From CAYJBH01 sp964369965 (lineage in GTDB: Bacteria > Bacillota > Clostridia > Oscillospirales > Ruminococcaceae), in the NCBI GenBank assembly GCA_964369965.1, contig CAYJGF010000003.1:1-64000 (forward strand): 64,000 nucleotides of DNA. Reading direction: 5' to 3'. Positions 1-12,700 of the stretch are shown here, one piece after another. Each line of letters opens with the position of its first letter. Within the stretch, counting starts at the first letter, position 1. The translations under genes and the position numbers were made by a program. The notes under the pieces are model-generated. The model was given only the letters and a program-made list of their open reading frames with translations. It made no database searches and was not told the origin of the DNA.

Positions 1-589
1 TTGCGTTGACCGTACCTCCGGAAATAGTAATAGTTCCACCGGCACCACCGTCACCACTGGCACCACCGTCACCACCACCGATGCCCGCTCCGTAATTGCT
101 CTTTGCGTTGACCATACCTCCGTTTATGGTAATAATTCCACCGTCAGAACCGGTAGTGCCTGCATCTCCACCTATTGCGGCATTATTATTATTTGTAATT
201 GCTGTGTAACTGCCTCCACTTCCATTCGCCGCAATAAGTGCACCCGATTGATTAAACTGTCCGTATATGGTGAGGCTGTTTGAGCCCTCAACCTTTATAC
301 CACTTGTAACCTGCAATGATGCACCATCCGCCAAAATCAGGTGAACATCGCCTGTTACGGTTATGCGGGTTGCGTTTGTGATAGTACTATTAACCACATA
401 CCAACTTGTATTTCCGTCACTCCCCCACACTCTATCGCCATTCGTAACCTCGATTGCGGATGATGCCGTCTGCGAAATTCCGTTAACATCTATGTACTGC
501 ACATTGTTCACCGCAAAAACCGGCGCCGCCGGCAACAGCGTTAGCATCATCACCACCGCAACCATCATCGCCACAATTCTTTTTCTCAT
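1..589 (-). CDS. secreted Gly-rich beta-repeat surface protein, N-terminal part only
   Basis: The reading frame is open from an ATG at 589 to the window edge, so about 196 residues are visible and the C-terminus is missing. The start has a typical signal peptide (MRKRIVAMMVAVVMML followed by an Ala/Pro-rich region ending PVFA), so the protein is exported. Beyond residue 120 there are repeats of the type GGxxxxINGGxVNAKSNYGAGIGGG, the Gly-rich beta-strand repeat common in large Clostridia surface proteins, often in carbohydrate-binding or adhesin-like proteins. A GGGGGA Shine-Dalgarno lies 5-10 bases upstream. It diverges from the surface protein gene at 856. Specific function is unknown. Confidence 0.75.
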   Translation of the reverse strand, partial: MRKRIVAMMVAVVMMLTLLPAAPVFAVNNVQYIDVNGISQTASSAIEVTNGDRVWGSDGNTSWYVVNSTITNATRITVTGDVHLILADGASLQVTSGIKVEGSNSLTIYGQFNQSGALIAANGSGGSYTAITNNNNAAIGGDAGTTGSDGGIITINGGMVNAKSNYGAGIGGGDGGASGDGGAGGTITISGGTVNA

Positions 590-675
590 GATTTCCCCCA
601 AAAATTTTACTTTTTTTACTCCGTATGATATATATAAGCAGAATATATTTTTTCAATTTAATTAATATCTGTTTA

Positions 676-704
676 ATTATAACACACCCCTTTTTTAAAT
701 GCAA
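676..704 (-). promoter_or_regulatory. sigma-A type promoter for the leftward surface protein gene
   Basis: Read on the minus strand: -35 TTGCAT (704-699), 17-base spacer, -10 TATAAT (681-676). It lies about 85 bases before the ATG at 589. Recognised by consensus only. Confidence 0.5.
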
Positions 705-775
705 GGAAAAGGGCGAATTTGTTTTAATGATAGGTGACATTCCTACAGCTTTTTGTGTTTTCAAGTCGATTTCAT

Positions 776-805
776 TTGACTTTCAGCGTGAGATTATGTT
801 ATAAT
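776..805 (+). promoter_or_regulatory. sigma-A type promoter for the 909-aa surface protein
   Basis: -35 TTGACT (776-781), 18-base spacer, -10 TATAAT (800-805), about 50 bases before the ATG at 856. The 267-base gap between the divergent genes is occupied by this promoter and the leftward one. Confidence 0.6.
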
Positions 806-855
806 TAACTTTAATTAAATAACAGTGAATTTGTATTTATTTTAAAGGGAATCGT

Positions 856-3585
856 ATGAAAACAAAAAAAGTACTGTCAGCGGTGTTATCTTTGGCAATG
901 ATGTGTAGCGCCCTGCCACTCTCTGCCTTTGCAGAGGATACACTGCTGACATCGGGCGCTGTGACGGAGCAATTCAACCTCCCCTTGGGCGGAACCTACT
1001 ATTTTGACCTGTCGGGCGAAGCCGGCACGATAACAGACGGTGAATCTGACAATATCGGCACGATAAACACGGCATTGCCGGACGAAACGCTTCACTATGT
1101 GCCATTCACATATACCGGCACGATAAAGGCGTATACTTTGAAGAGTGCAAGCAGTGGAGTTAAGACTGCAAGCGACGCGGCAAGCATGACAACCGACCCA
1201 AGCGCGCAATATGGCTACACCTACGACCACAGCCTTTTTGTGGCGGATTATAATGTCAGCCACACCGTTTCATGGAACATGCTTAATACAAGCAGCTTAA
1301 TATTCGGCAAAACCTACGACACAAACTATACCCTGCGCTCGCTATCCGTGGGAAGTGACGTTGATGATCCTGATTCAAATCGCGGCGGAACTCCCACAAA
1401 AAACGAGTGGGATGCAATATTGGGCAAAACCGAATTGGTAGAGCCAATTAAAAATGTAGTCAGTGGTTTATATTCACTGGGGCAAGATACATATGCAAAT
1501 CCATATGCAAATTCACACGAGGACAATCATATTGCAATGCGCGGTGGTACCTCCACCGACCATTGGAGGCATAATATGGCTTCCGGCAAATTCAATCAGT
1601 ATGGCTTTCGACCCGCCCTTGAAGTTTTAAACCCTACCACTTTGGCTACGAATGGCTTGAAGGCGATAACCCTTAACCTAAACGGCGGTAGTTTTAATTC
1701 TGAAAACAGCATCAATATCGTATCGGCAGGTGACAGCTACACCGCACCACCTGCCGAGGGGTTAACCCGCCCGACAGATAATACCGATACATATTTTGCA
1801 TGGAACACACAGGCAGACGGTAGCGGCATAATCTATGCACCCGGTGCAAGCGTCCCAAACACTGTCACCACGCTTTATGCAATGTGGATAGAAGAGCAGC
1901 AATTCAACCTACCTTTGGGCGGAACCTACTATTTTGACCTATCGAGTGAAGCCGGCAATATTGGCACGATAAATACGGCATTGCCGGACGATACACTGCA
2001 CTACGTGCCTTTTACATATGCAGGCACGGTAAATTCGTATAACTTGACCAATGCAAGTAGTGGCGATAAGTATGCAAGCACCAATGCAAGTGCAACCCCT
2101 ACCTACCGCAGCCTTTTTGTGGCAGATTATAATGTCAGCCACACCGTTTCATGGAACAAACTTTCAGGGTTAAATGACAACGGCATTGGGACAATGCCGG
2201 CGGAAAACCTTATATTCGGCAAACCATACGACACAAACTACACCCTGCGCTCGCTATCTGCAGGAAGTGATACGAACACACCAAACCCCGGCGGTGACCC
2301 CACAAACAACGAGTGGGATGTGATATTGGGTAAAAATGCTGGGTATATACAAAATTGGAGTGGTATCTTTTCGTGGGGGCAGGATACCTATAGAGACGAT
2401 TCTCGGGCGGCCCGTGGTTCCTCGTCTGCCAGCGCTTGGATTAATACCTATAGCTTTAATTTTCGGCCTGACTTAGGCTTTCGACCTGCGCTTGAAGTTC
2501 TAAACCCTACTACACTGGGTATTGACGGACTAAGAGCAATAAGCCTTAACCTAAACGGCGGTAGTTTTAATTCTGAAAACAGCATCAATATTGTATCGGC
2601 AGGAAACAGCTACACAGCACCACCTGCCGAGAGTTTAACCCGCCCTGCGACAAACACAGGTACATATTTTGCATGGAACACACAGGCAGACTGTGAAGGA
2701 ACAATTTATGCACCCGGTGCAAGCGTCCCAAACACTGTCACCACGCTTTATGCAATGTGGATAGCACCTATTTATGGTATGAGCCTAACCCCGAGCACCG
2801 ACTATACTTTCCCGGCGGTGGCGGTGGGCTATGGTGAACAAAATGCTTACGGTGTCTCGGTATCTAATACCGGCAATACGCCCACGGGCGATTTGACGGT
2901 TGCACTAAGTGGAACAGACAAAGACGATTTCACGTTGGATAAAACGGTGCTTGCATCCATAGCGACGGGCGCCGATGCCGTCACCTTTACCGTAAAACCG
3001 AATGTCGGTCTTGCAGCCGGCACGCATACCGCAACGATAACAGTGAGTGGCAGTAATAATATGACTCAGAGTTTTGATGTGAGCTTTACGGTAACCACTT
3101 CTACATCAACAGAGCTACTGCCATATAAGCCGAACGGCACCGTGGATTTAGAAAACTCCACAAAACCAAGCGGCAACACCCTGCACATCACCCCACAAAG
3201 TGAGGCAGAACAACAAAAAGATTTGAATATACTGCGCGATTATGCACAGCAAAACGGTATCACAGGCGAAGTGCATTTCCTTGCCGATATCACCATGAAA
3301 GATGAAAACAATAACGTAGTGCAACCGCAAGGAAACAATACGCGCATTCGCATAATCGTACCGGGGCTGACTACCGCAGACACCGTAACCGTACTGCACA
3401 TAAAAGAGGATGACAACGGCATTACAGTAGAAGAAATTCGTCCTGTGGACGTGTATAATGGCTATGTGGAGTTCTACCCCACAAGTTTTTCGGTGTACAG
3501 CGTAATTGTGCACAAGGCGAGCACAGTTGCCACCACAACCCCCCTTTCACCTCAGACGGGAGTACACCACCGGTTGCTGCCGTGA
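856..3585 (+). CDS. secreted surface protein with duplicated DUF6273-like module and InlB-type repeats; degraded sorting signal
   Basis: Signal peptide at residues 1-26 (ending LSAFA). Two tandem copies of one module follow (about residues 37-345 and 347-637). Each opens with QFNLPLGGTYYFDL, contains NEWD.ILG and FRPALEVLNP as in DUF6273-type domains, and closes with an InlB-like repeat ending TTLYAMWI. Residues about 640-750 form a beta domain (YGMSLTP...GLAAGTHTATITVSG) that also occurs in the 770-aa protein at 30401. The last residues are SPQTG then VHHRLLP and a stop. PQTG is a sortase-type motif, but the hydrophobic helix and basic tail that should follow are out of frame, so the protein is probably released or mislocalised. 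Ligand unknown. Confidence 0.85.
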   Translation: MKTKKVLSAVLSLAMMCSALPLSAFAEDTLLTSGAVTEQFNLPLGGTYYFDLSGEAGTITDGESDNIGTINTALPDETLHYVPFTYTGTIKAYTLKSASSGVKTASDAASMTTDPSAQYGYTYDHSLFVADYNVSHTVSWNMLNTSSLIFGKTYDTNYTLRSLSVGSDVDDPDSNRGGTPTKNEWDAILGKTELVEPIKNVVSGLYSLGQDTYANPYANSHEDNHIAMRGGTSTDHWRHNMASGKFNQYGFRPALEVLNPTTLATNGLKAITLNLNGGSFNSENSINIVSAGDSYTAPPAEGLTRPTDNTDTYFAWNTQADGSGIIYAPGASVPNTVTTLYAMWIEEQQFNLPLGGTYYFDLSSEAGNIGTINTALPDDTLHYVPFTYAGTVNSYNLTNASSGDKYASTNASATPTYRSLFVADYNVSHTVSWNKLSGLNDNGIGTMPAENLIFGKPYDTNYTLRSLSAGSDTNTPNPGGDPTNNEWDVILGKNAGYIQNWSGIFSWGQDTYRDDSRAARGSSSASAWINTYSFNFRPDLGFRPALEVLNPTTLGIDGLRAISLNLNGGSFNSENSINIVSAGNSYTAPPAESLTRPATNTGTYFAWNTQADCEGTIYAPGASVPNTVTTLYAMWIAPIYGMSLTPSTDYTFPAVAVGYGEQNAYGVSVSNTGNTPTGDLTVALSGTDKDDFTLDKTVLASIATGADAVTFTVKPNVGLAAGTHTATITVSGSNNMTQSFDVSFTVTTSTSTELLPYKPNGTVDLENSTKPSGNTLHITPQSEAEQQKDLNILRDYAQQNGITGEVHFLADITMKDENNNVVQPQGNNTRIRIIVPGLTTADTVTVLHIKEDDNGITVEEIRPVDVYNGYVEFYPTSFSVYSVIVHKASTVATTTPLSPQTGVHHRLLP
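966..2763 (+). repeat. tandem intragenic duplication of about 0.9 kb
   Basis: Copy 1 spans roughly 969-1890 and copy 2 roughly 1899-2763. Near-identical stretches occur at the starts (968 and 1899), at the FRPALEVLNP codons (about 1610 and 2480) and at the NLNGGSFNSENSINIVSAG codons (about 1676 and 2551). The middle parts differ by insertions and deletions, so the duplication is not very recent or is under diversification. Confidence 0.8.
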
Positions 3586-3653
3586 CACTCGGTATGCCTT
3601 TGGGGCTGTCAGCAATGTTCGTGTATTGAAAAAAGCAGAGCGCTGTCGAATAA
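3561..3653 (+). other. out-of-frame remnant of a sortase sorting signal
   Basis: The 909-aa gene ends seven residues after PQTG. Reading from 3561 in the -1 frame gives STPPVAAVTLGMPLGLSAMF followed by VY, a TGA stop at 3627-3629, then KKQSAVE and a TAA at 3651. A single base restored in the GGG run at 3558-3560, together with TGG for TGA, would recreate a standard sorting signal: PQTG, hydrophobic helix, basic tail. Confidence 0.75.
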
Positions 3654-3668
3654 TAAAAACTCCAAATC

Positions 3669-3709
3669 AAACACCTCCCGATTAACTTGCCTATCGGGAG
3701 GTGTTTTTT
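3669..3709 (+). terminator. intrinsic terminator, probably bidirectional
   Basis: A perfect 14-bp stem, AAACACCTCCCGAT (3669-3682) with ATCGGGAGGTGTTT (3693-3706), has a 10-base loop and a run of T on the plus strand. It lies between the convergent 909-aa gene and the 3908-aa gene, whose stop codon is at 3724. Confidence 0.9.
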
Positions 3710-3723
3710 ATATTTCGTCCGAC

Positions 3724-6700
3724 CTAATCCTTCGTTGCCCTCAATTTTCTGTATATTGCAAACAGTATTATTAAGGTCAAACAACCTGCAATTATAAGTA
3801 TTCTAAAGCCATTCTCCTCATCATTTGTCATGGTCAACGTATTGCCTGTGTTGACCCGGAACTCACTTTGCGGATCGATGTTGTTCTCCGCAAGCACCTC
3901 GTTCACCTCTTGGTTTTTGCCTGCCGGTGCTGTGCCATCGCCATATAGCTCTGATGTTTCATATAGCTCAAACTCGCCGGTGTATTCGTTAAAGCCAAGC
4001 GCAAACTGCCCCATTTCATTGCTATGCGCCCCGGCGGTGATTGCGTCACCGTTAGCCGTGCCCTGTGCACCTGTTGGCATCTCGTCCGATATCAGCTCTA
4101 TCTCAATGGGTGCACCGTCAAGTAATGCAGTCTGTGATGTTTGATCTACCGGTCTGTATCTCAACTCGCCATCAACAAACAGACCCACATCATCAACATA
4201 TTCAAGCTGTGAGGCTTCCACCACCGTCTTATCGTCGACTACCAACCCTTCGTTTTTAATGTATGTAGCCTCACGAGGGAGGTCCGCTGTTGAGGTTTGA
4301 GCGTCATCGGTTTCATCGTCTTCGGTTTGGTCACCACCTTCAGAATTGTCGGTATCGTTACCGTTGCCGTTGCCACTCGCGGCATCGTTATCGTCGGTGC
4401 CGTTTGTGTCATTTGCATCGTCACCATTCGAGCCGGAACCACTGCCGCCCTCGCCGCTGCCACTGCCGCTGCCCTCGCCGGAGTTGCTACCACTCCCCTC
4501 TTCTTCTGATGCCTCACCGTCTATATTCTCGGCGTTATCCCGGTCTTCATTTGACTCTGCTAAGGGATTGGAACCATCGCCTTGTCCGTCGACCAAATCG
4601 CTGTCAGTGTATGTCTTTTCACCGTCGACACCTACCCCGACACCATCGGCAAACAGCCCATCGTCATACGCTAAGTTAGCCACATTTAGCAACAGCTCAC
4701 CCTGAACAAATGTCTGCTCCGCCTCAATCATCCCGTTGTCGGCAATTCCGTGATACATGTCCCCTAACACGTTCATTGCAAATGTTGAAAATGTTGAGTC
4801 GCTCGGGATGGACTCATATAGAACCCTGCCGTTGTCAAAGTTCAGCACCCTTACCGTGCCATCATTATATTTCGCAATGGTTATCATGCCGTTGTCATCA
4901 TATCCAAAGCCGTTTGACAGATATTTGATATTCCTGTTGGGGAAGCCCTCCGACTGCAATGTCGCACCGTAGTTGCTAATCGTACCCTCTGAATTTAGGT
5001 TTGCGTAGTAGGTGAGATTTTCAAAGTTATCGTAGGATAATATAAAGCTGTCGTAGGCAAACCCTTGATAAGGCGACACCAGATAGGTTTTTGTCCCGAT
5101 GTTATGCGCACGATAATTTGGTTGCGCGCCGTTATAAACCGTGAAGTTATGGAAAACCTGTTGTGTATCACTATACTCAAACAGTGGCACAGGGGTTGTT
5201 GTATCTTCTCCTGCGCTTGTCGTCACGTTGCTTGTCTCGGTGCCTGCATCCTCGTTGAGCTGATACACCTGTCCACCATCCGTCAGCACTTTCCCCTGCC
5301 ATAGATGAACGGCTTTTGCACCGTCCGGCAAGCCTGTGACATCCTTTAATTCGGTCAACTTGGTGTATGTTTCGGTTTCGGACTGCAATTTGTCGTCCGC
5401 GTTTATAATATACCATGTTTGACCAAAAGTCATCACCTCGCGGGCAAAATGGTCTGCCGTGTAGGTGACCTCACCTAATTTCACCTCGGACTTGAAATCG
5501 TATTTGACCGTTGCGACCTTATAATCCCCATATGTTGTATACGATAAATTCGTTGTTGTTCCACCGATGGTAATTTGCGTTATCGCATTATCTTTGCCTG
5601 CTTCGACATTCAGTGTATCCACACCGCTTGTATAAATAGTAATACCGTCAAGGTTCACATCCGACGATGGCGGCAACAAGATACCTACATCAACAGCGCC
5701 CGGTGCATCATCGGGGTAGTCATAGCTGTTTGATTGCTCCAGGATAGTCAGGGATTGCTTGTTTAATATAAATGGAGTATATATGTTGCCCTCGTCAGTT
5801 AAATTGGTTGCTAAATGTTTATCGGTAAATCCATGGGCTGTGTAGAACTCCCTTTCTCGGAATTTTTGTGAGTCCGCTAAGAATTCATACACACCACCTG
5901 CGTTTGCATTAAACGGCACTTTCACACTGCCGGTGCCGCTTGTGAGCAGATCGGATATCGCCTGACCATTGATGAGCGCACCGTTCCATACGGCAAAATT
6001 GCTTTCGCTGTTTAATCTCACGGAGCTTGATTCGTTGTGGTTCATCCACACGGACGCTCGGTCACTCTCCGAGGTGACAGACCCTGCAAATATCGCATCG
6101 ATGGTCTGCGTGTCTATCGGTCTTGCACCGCTCATGACGCGACCGATTATACCACCGGCATAGTCGGTGGAAACAATATCGCCGGCTACATAGACACCGC
6201 TCATATACGATTCAAAGGTTGTATCGGTCACCGGGGTTTGCAGGTATCCAAAGACACCGCCTGCGCGCCCTTCCTCACTGATGACCTGTGCTCCCATATA
6301 GACATCTACGAGGGTATAGTTATACGCAGCGCCTGCCAATCCCCCTGCGGAGCTGTTGTAATTTGATGGATTTGATCTGTACTTTTTATTGTGTATCAGA
6401 ACATCTTCCGCAATATAGACATTCGTCGCCGATAATTCGGTGTTATCGACGGCATAGCCAAATAAACCTCCGATAAGTCCGGGGCCGGATATCTCGGTGT
6501 CCCTTATAACTACATTTTCCACAGCACTCAGATAGGGTCTGTCGTTGCTACCTGCCAGAGCACCTGCCCTAAATGGGAAGTTGTGTTGCCCCGATGATTG
6601 TAGATATTCACTGGTTTCGGTGCTGATTTTGCATCCTATAATGGTGACATCCCTAAATCTCTCGTCACTGGAGTATACAACACCACCGGCAACACCTGAC

Positions 6701-9700
6701 GTGACGTTGGTGTTTTTCAGCAAGATATCACTAAATACCGTTGATACACCGCTTACGTTGCAGGTTATACCGCCGGCAATACGACCTGATACTATCTCAC
6801 TGTTGGTCATATCGATGTTATTAATGTAGGTTGAGTTTGATGTATTCGACGCAATTCCCCCCGACTGTGAGGTTGATGTATAGCCGTTGTATGTTGCGTC
6901 GACAAAAACATTATCCATTATGATATTTTGTGTATTATTTGCGTAGTTTATCGTCCTCATAAACGCCGAGGAGAAATGCTCACCGATAGATTTGCTGTTT
7001 GTCACCGTAATGTTTTCAACATTTTTCTCAATGTCGTTCAATCCGTTGGTGGTCTCATGACCGATTATTGATGATGAATATGAATACGGGACATTGACAA
7101 TAATATCATCCGCTTGAATATCACTGACCGTGCCCACTACAGACCCCATAACACCGGCGGCATATGTGCTTGAGCCGTTGCCGGTGGTGCCGTCTGTGGT
7201 TGTTATGTATACGCCGGTGCCCTTCACCAGCTCATCATTATAACCGACAAGGTCGCCACGTGGCGCAAGGGCGTCCACACCATCCCAGTTATCGGAGTGC
7301 ACATTGATATATCGAGCATGTCCACCGATATCTCCAAAGGGGGCGATACTTCCGGTGATGGCGCCCATCTTGCCTGCCATATATATATCTTTCAGGTTGA
7401 TATACTCTAAACTGCCGCCTATTTTGTCGATAATGCAAGCGTGGGTTTTCCATACAGTGTGGGACGAAAAGGTCATATCCATGTTTGTAAAGCCTAAATA
7501 CTTTACATCATAGAGCACGTTGGAGATGAAAGAATCCGGGTTATCCTCTGTCGTTGCAAACGTCAAGTTTGCAAACCCGAATTGAGTCGGGTCATTGCCA
7601 TCCCCTTCGAGCCTGCCGAATTTAAGCCCCACTTTCGCCCTTATTGACTCATACGCCGGGCTGTCAAAGTCGATAATGCCACCTATCTTTATATTCTGGT
7701 TTGTAGTCCCCCAATCGTCATTTTCAATTTTATCTATCCACTCGCCGGTATTATTAATCGTATGATAAAGAGGCTCGCCGTAATTGAACATCGTCTCGGC
7801 GGTTGCTCCTGTATCCGATAACTTCACATTTAATTTATAGCTGTCGAATGCATCGTCGTATATATGCGTAGTCACGGAAAATCTGATTGACTTCCCGTCG
7901 GTTGGCTGGTTAGCGGTCAATTTAACACCAAAGTTCGGATCATTATCAAAACTCGTGTCATGCATATTCATCCCGTCTATGACTACCTCTATTTTAGTTG
8001 TATCGGTAGGACCACTGTCGATAAAATATTCTTTCAATGCTGTCTGCGACAACTCTTCATGCCACAGTGTGAACTCCGCATAGTATGAGGTGTTGAGACC
8101 GTCAATCTTGACATCACCAAACTCGGGCGATACAACCAAACCCGATACTTCCGGCAGAGCGATTTGCTCCTGACCATAGACGAGCCCCGTGCCGTAATAG
8201 TTGTAGATAAAGGGGAAGTATCCTTCATTGATATTGGAGTAGCCATCTTTATTATAGTATTCATACCCTACTCCGAACAGCATGGTATCTGTCCATGTGG
8301 CGACCTGCGATAGCTCCGCTGTGGTAAACAAATCTGTTGCGCCGTCGATATCATCCTCGGACAAATCGTTCATAACCTGCTCTTTATACGCGTACCCAAA
8401 CCTTGTATAATATGTCTGATAACCACCTTTTTGACCGATAAGACGGTGGATATTTCCGCCCTGCACCAATATGTCGCCCACCACCAAGTTGTTCATTGTC
8501 TGCGGTAGCAAGTTGTCCGACTTGCCCACCAGACCACCGACATTACCTGCCGAGCCCGTGATGTCTACATCGGAAAAACAGCTTATTATAGACGGCGCAT
8601 AATACTCATGCCCGACTATACCGCCGATATTGTTGCCTGCTGCAATTATAGAGCCGTTTGCGTATGAGTTTACTACCTCGCCCGAGAAAGAGCCGACTAT
8701 CCCCCCTACCGCCGACACCGTTTTAGCGTTTGTCATATCAATATGCACATTTCTTGTGTATGAGTGCTGTATCCTGTTGTGATCATTACCGGACCGACCG
8801 ACAATACCGCCAAAGTAGCTGGTATACCTGCCGGTTGATGCCTTGAACACCGAGTCTGTGACTGAGCAATCTTGCACCGAGCCATTGTTCAATTCGCCGA
8901 CTATTCCACCCATTGTTCCATCGGCTGTGATAACGGCGTTTTTCAAATGCACATTTATTATATCGCCGCCGGATCTGCCCACAACGCCGACCCATGATAT
9001 TTTTTGGAGCAAATTCGTCGTCACGTCAAAACCATTAATGATTAAATTAGAGATTGTGCCCCTATATATATTTGTTGTGCTGGAGCTTGCTGTGTAATGC
9101 AGTGAGGTGAAGATATGCGCAGTTGAGACATCTTTGAAGTTGATGTCTTGCAACTCCCTCATACCGGTTAAATTGCCCTCATCATCATAGATGCCGCCGT
9201 CTAATTTACCGTAATAATGGGAATACGAGTTGTAGGTTGTAGCGTCCGAATTAAAGTTCACAATAATATCTTCCGCTTTTTGAACAGCACTAAAATCCAA
9301 ATCCTTTGTAACCCAGAAGTTCCAGTACCGCTGTGCGAGCACTTCGTCTATAGCCGACCAGTCCGCAACGCTGTCAATCTCTTTATAAAACTCTATCTGT
9401 TGAGTTTCATATTCCGAGTCAAAGTCATATGTGACACCGTTCTTCATCGCCTCAATTTCCGTGACTTTATAGTTGCTTTTGTAGCTATGTGATGTATTTT
9501 CTTCATCTATTTCAAGGGTTGCCGATACACGATAATATTCATGACCGTTTTCGTTGATAGCCTCCATCTCAACAGAGCCTTCCACGACGTCAATATTATT
9601 GATTTTTAAATTTGTTACCTCATAACCGCCTGCGTTTTCAATATCGAACACCACCTTTGCGCTCTTGGTCTGATTCCCGACAACGTCGTCCGCAAATCTA

Positions 9701-12700
9701 TCCGCGACAATGACAGGGAAGTCGTTCGAGGTGGTCAACGGCATACGCACATACTCTTGATGTTTTTGCATAATAACCGGCAACTCCAGCCTCGGATAAA
9801 ATCCTCGCGCTACCGATTGTTCAATTTCAAACTCTTTTTGCAATACATCGGACTGCCAAACGGTATCGCGCAGTGCCTCATATCCAATTATCGAAATAGC
9901 GTCATAGCTGTTATATATGCTGTGGTCAACCTGAGTTACATTCCACCTGTTTATATCGGTGATGGGATAGGAATGTGTCAATTTAGTTACACTAAGCGGT
10001 GTTGTTCTGGACTTGGAGTTGCCGTCATGTATATACACATCCCCAACATGGTAGGTGTTGGAGACCGTACCGGAGTAGTTGATGCCGCTTTGTGCATATA
10101 CCGTGCCGGAATTTGCCATCCAGGAGTCGTAGATGGTATAGACGTTGTTCACACCGCCGCCATAGCCTATATGGCGAACAATTCCACCAAAATAGTCCGT
10201 GGCATCGGGATCGACAAACAGCCCGGCACCGTTTTTCATATAAATATAACCATTTTCAAGCATACCGTATGCCGTGTTGCTCACAAACAGTGAACCATAG
10301 GTAGCGGTGCAATATACATCACCCTCAAACCTGACGATGAAGTTCCTTATAGTTCCATAGTTTGTCTGGGCAAAAAGACCGACATTATATCCGACCATAT
10401 TTATGTCGCCAAGGAATTCCACCACAATATTCTCTATCAGGCCGTAGTTACTGCCGACAAAGCGCAAATCGTTGTGGTCCTCATATTCTTCGGAAAATAC
10501 AAGGTTCAAATTTTTCATGACGGCATTAGTGCTAACGAGATCGAAAACATCGTTGCCACCCCTCCCACCAACGGTTACCGTGTGCCCGTTGAAGTCAATT
10601 GTCCCCTCAAAATAGCCATCTATTGTGCCACTTCCGATATTTAAATCGTTGACAACGAGGTAGTTCCCCTGCATATCCCTTGATATGTCGAAAAATTCTT
10701 GCTCATTGCTGATAATCTTATACGGCGCGTCGGTCTGAAATATCTCCTCCCCGAATATCATTTCGGTGCCGCCAAAAGACCCGTAAAGCCGAACCATATA
10801 AGCGGTGGAATGTTCAAGATTAGACAGCGTCAACTCCATCGGCGAGCCGTCGGCATTGAGGGTGTATACCGAGTGTATCAATTCCGACTGTTGACCGGTT
10901 TCATCGGTCACTGTTTCCGATATTTCCCCCTTTATTATTTCATAGTCCACCGTGTCAATCTGCTTATAATTGGCGGAGTTGATGTTGTCGGATTTGTATA
11001 TCCTAACGGTAACCTCACCGTCGCCCTGTGCATCTACAAGGGAGCCTTTTTTATCCACAATATTAATGTCAAGTTTAGCTTCGAATTCATACTTCTCGGG
11101 GTCCGCCTCGACTGTATGCCCTTGGGAGAGGCGGTTTATTGTCAAAGAATCTCTCGATCCACTCAAATATTCGATGGACATATACGCAACATTTTGTGGT
11201 ATGATAAAGGTGGAGTTATATCCCAAATCGTTGATTTTGGAGATTAATCCCCCTTCCTCGTTGTAGTAGGTCACCCACTCGAGGTGTGCATTGGTAGTAT
11301 ATCTGTCCCCCTCGGTTACCGGAAGTTTGTGCATGACAAAGTTCCCGGCGGTGCTACTGACCACCTCACCGCTGGTATCATCAAGGGCGGAGTTGGCATG
11401 CAGGTAATCCTCGGCATCACCGGGTAAAATCGACTCATTATCCAGAGTGTATTTCGATCTGTCTGCCTCATCTATATCTACAGTAAACAGCTTATCAACA
11501 TGGTTATAGACCGAGAAAATCAAGCCGTTTTCTTTTATATGCGCGACGTTATTTACCTTAAATCGGAACGACTCCACATCATTGCCGACAATTTCATCGG
11601 ACAGCGGAATTGCTATTGGGTCACGTGCTCTTGTCTCGACTACCAGACTTGTACTCAATCCATGAGAAGACCCATAATAGGGTTGCCTTAATGAGACAAT
11701 ATTGCCGCTCCCATCGAAATAATACACAGTGTTGGATTCCGTTACGTCGCCGCTACTCGATGAGGGGGCATAATTCTCAAGCACGACATATTTGGCATCA
11801 TTGCCAAACGTTGTGCTGATATCAAATGCAGGTGTATAGTAGTTGAGAGTATTTGTCGAGTGCCACCATTCATCCAGACCCTGATTAATACTCGTACTTC
11901 TAAAAGGATCATCAATGCTGGCGTCCGGGGTTATGGTCACCGTCTTTGACGGTCCGGATTTGTCCTCATAATCAAGGTGGGTTAGTTGCACCGTACCTGT
12001 GATGTCACTGCCTGCAATAATATCGGAGGCAAATAAGATGACATCCCTCGCATAGCCGGAATAACCGTCGTCATTGTTATACTCGTTTGCAACAATCTCC
12101 AGCTGATATTCAAGCCCGGGGGTTAACCCACTGAAGCCGATGGACTCATAGTTGGTATTTGTTGTGAGTGGCTGACCGTTTTCGTCCTTATCGAGGATAT
12201 ACAGCAGGGCGCCGTTGTTATAAAGATGTATGACAAATTTGCCATCATCCAATATTACACCGTGGTTGTCAACTACCTCAAGACCGCTGAAGTTGATTAT
12301 ATCGTTTGCGATAATCAAATCGTCCATCGTGACTTCGGGGGTTTCTTTTTTAGTTTTAAATTCACTTTTGCCGAGCACCGTTCTTATATTGTATTCCCTG
12401 CCACTTCGCTCAACCACCGTCTGTACATTAACGGTATATTCCGTTGCAGGTATAAGCCCGCTATTGAAAGACACTCTGATTGTAACCGGAATATGCCTTA
12501 AGCCGGGGTCTTCCGGAGTGGGTGTTGCATAGCTTTGAAAAACATCCCACAAATCTTCCCCGACAAACTTATCCTGTTCACCAACGAGCTCTATCGTTAT
12601 ATCGTCATCACCTGCCGATTTTAATATTACCGAGTTTGTATAAGTGTTGTAGACATAATTTTCAGTTACGCCCACTATCGCATCTTCCAGATCATTTTTT

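Noticed and set aside
3627..3629. TGA read as Trp (mollicute code)
   Set aside because: It would restore VYWKKQ in the broken tail, but the frame is already lost upstream, all other genes use TGG for Trp, and several genes here end in TGA.
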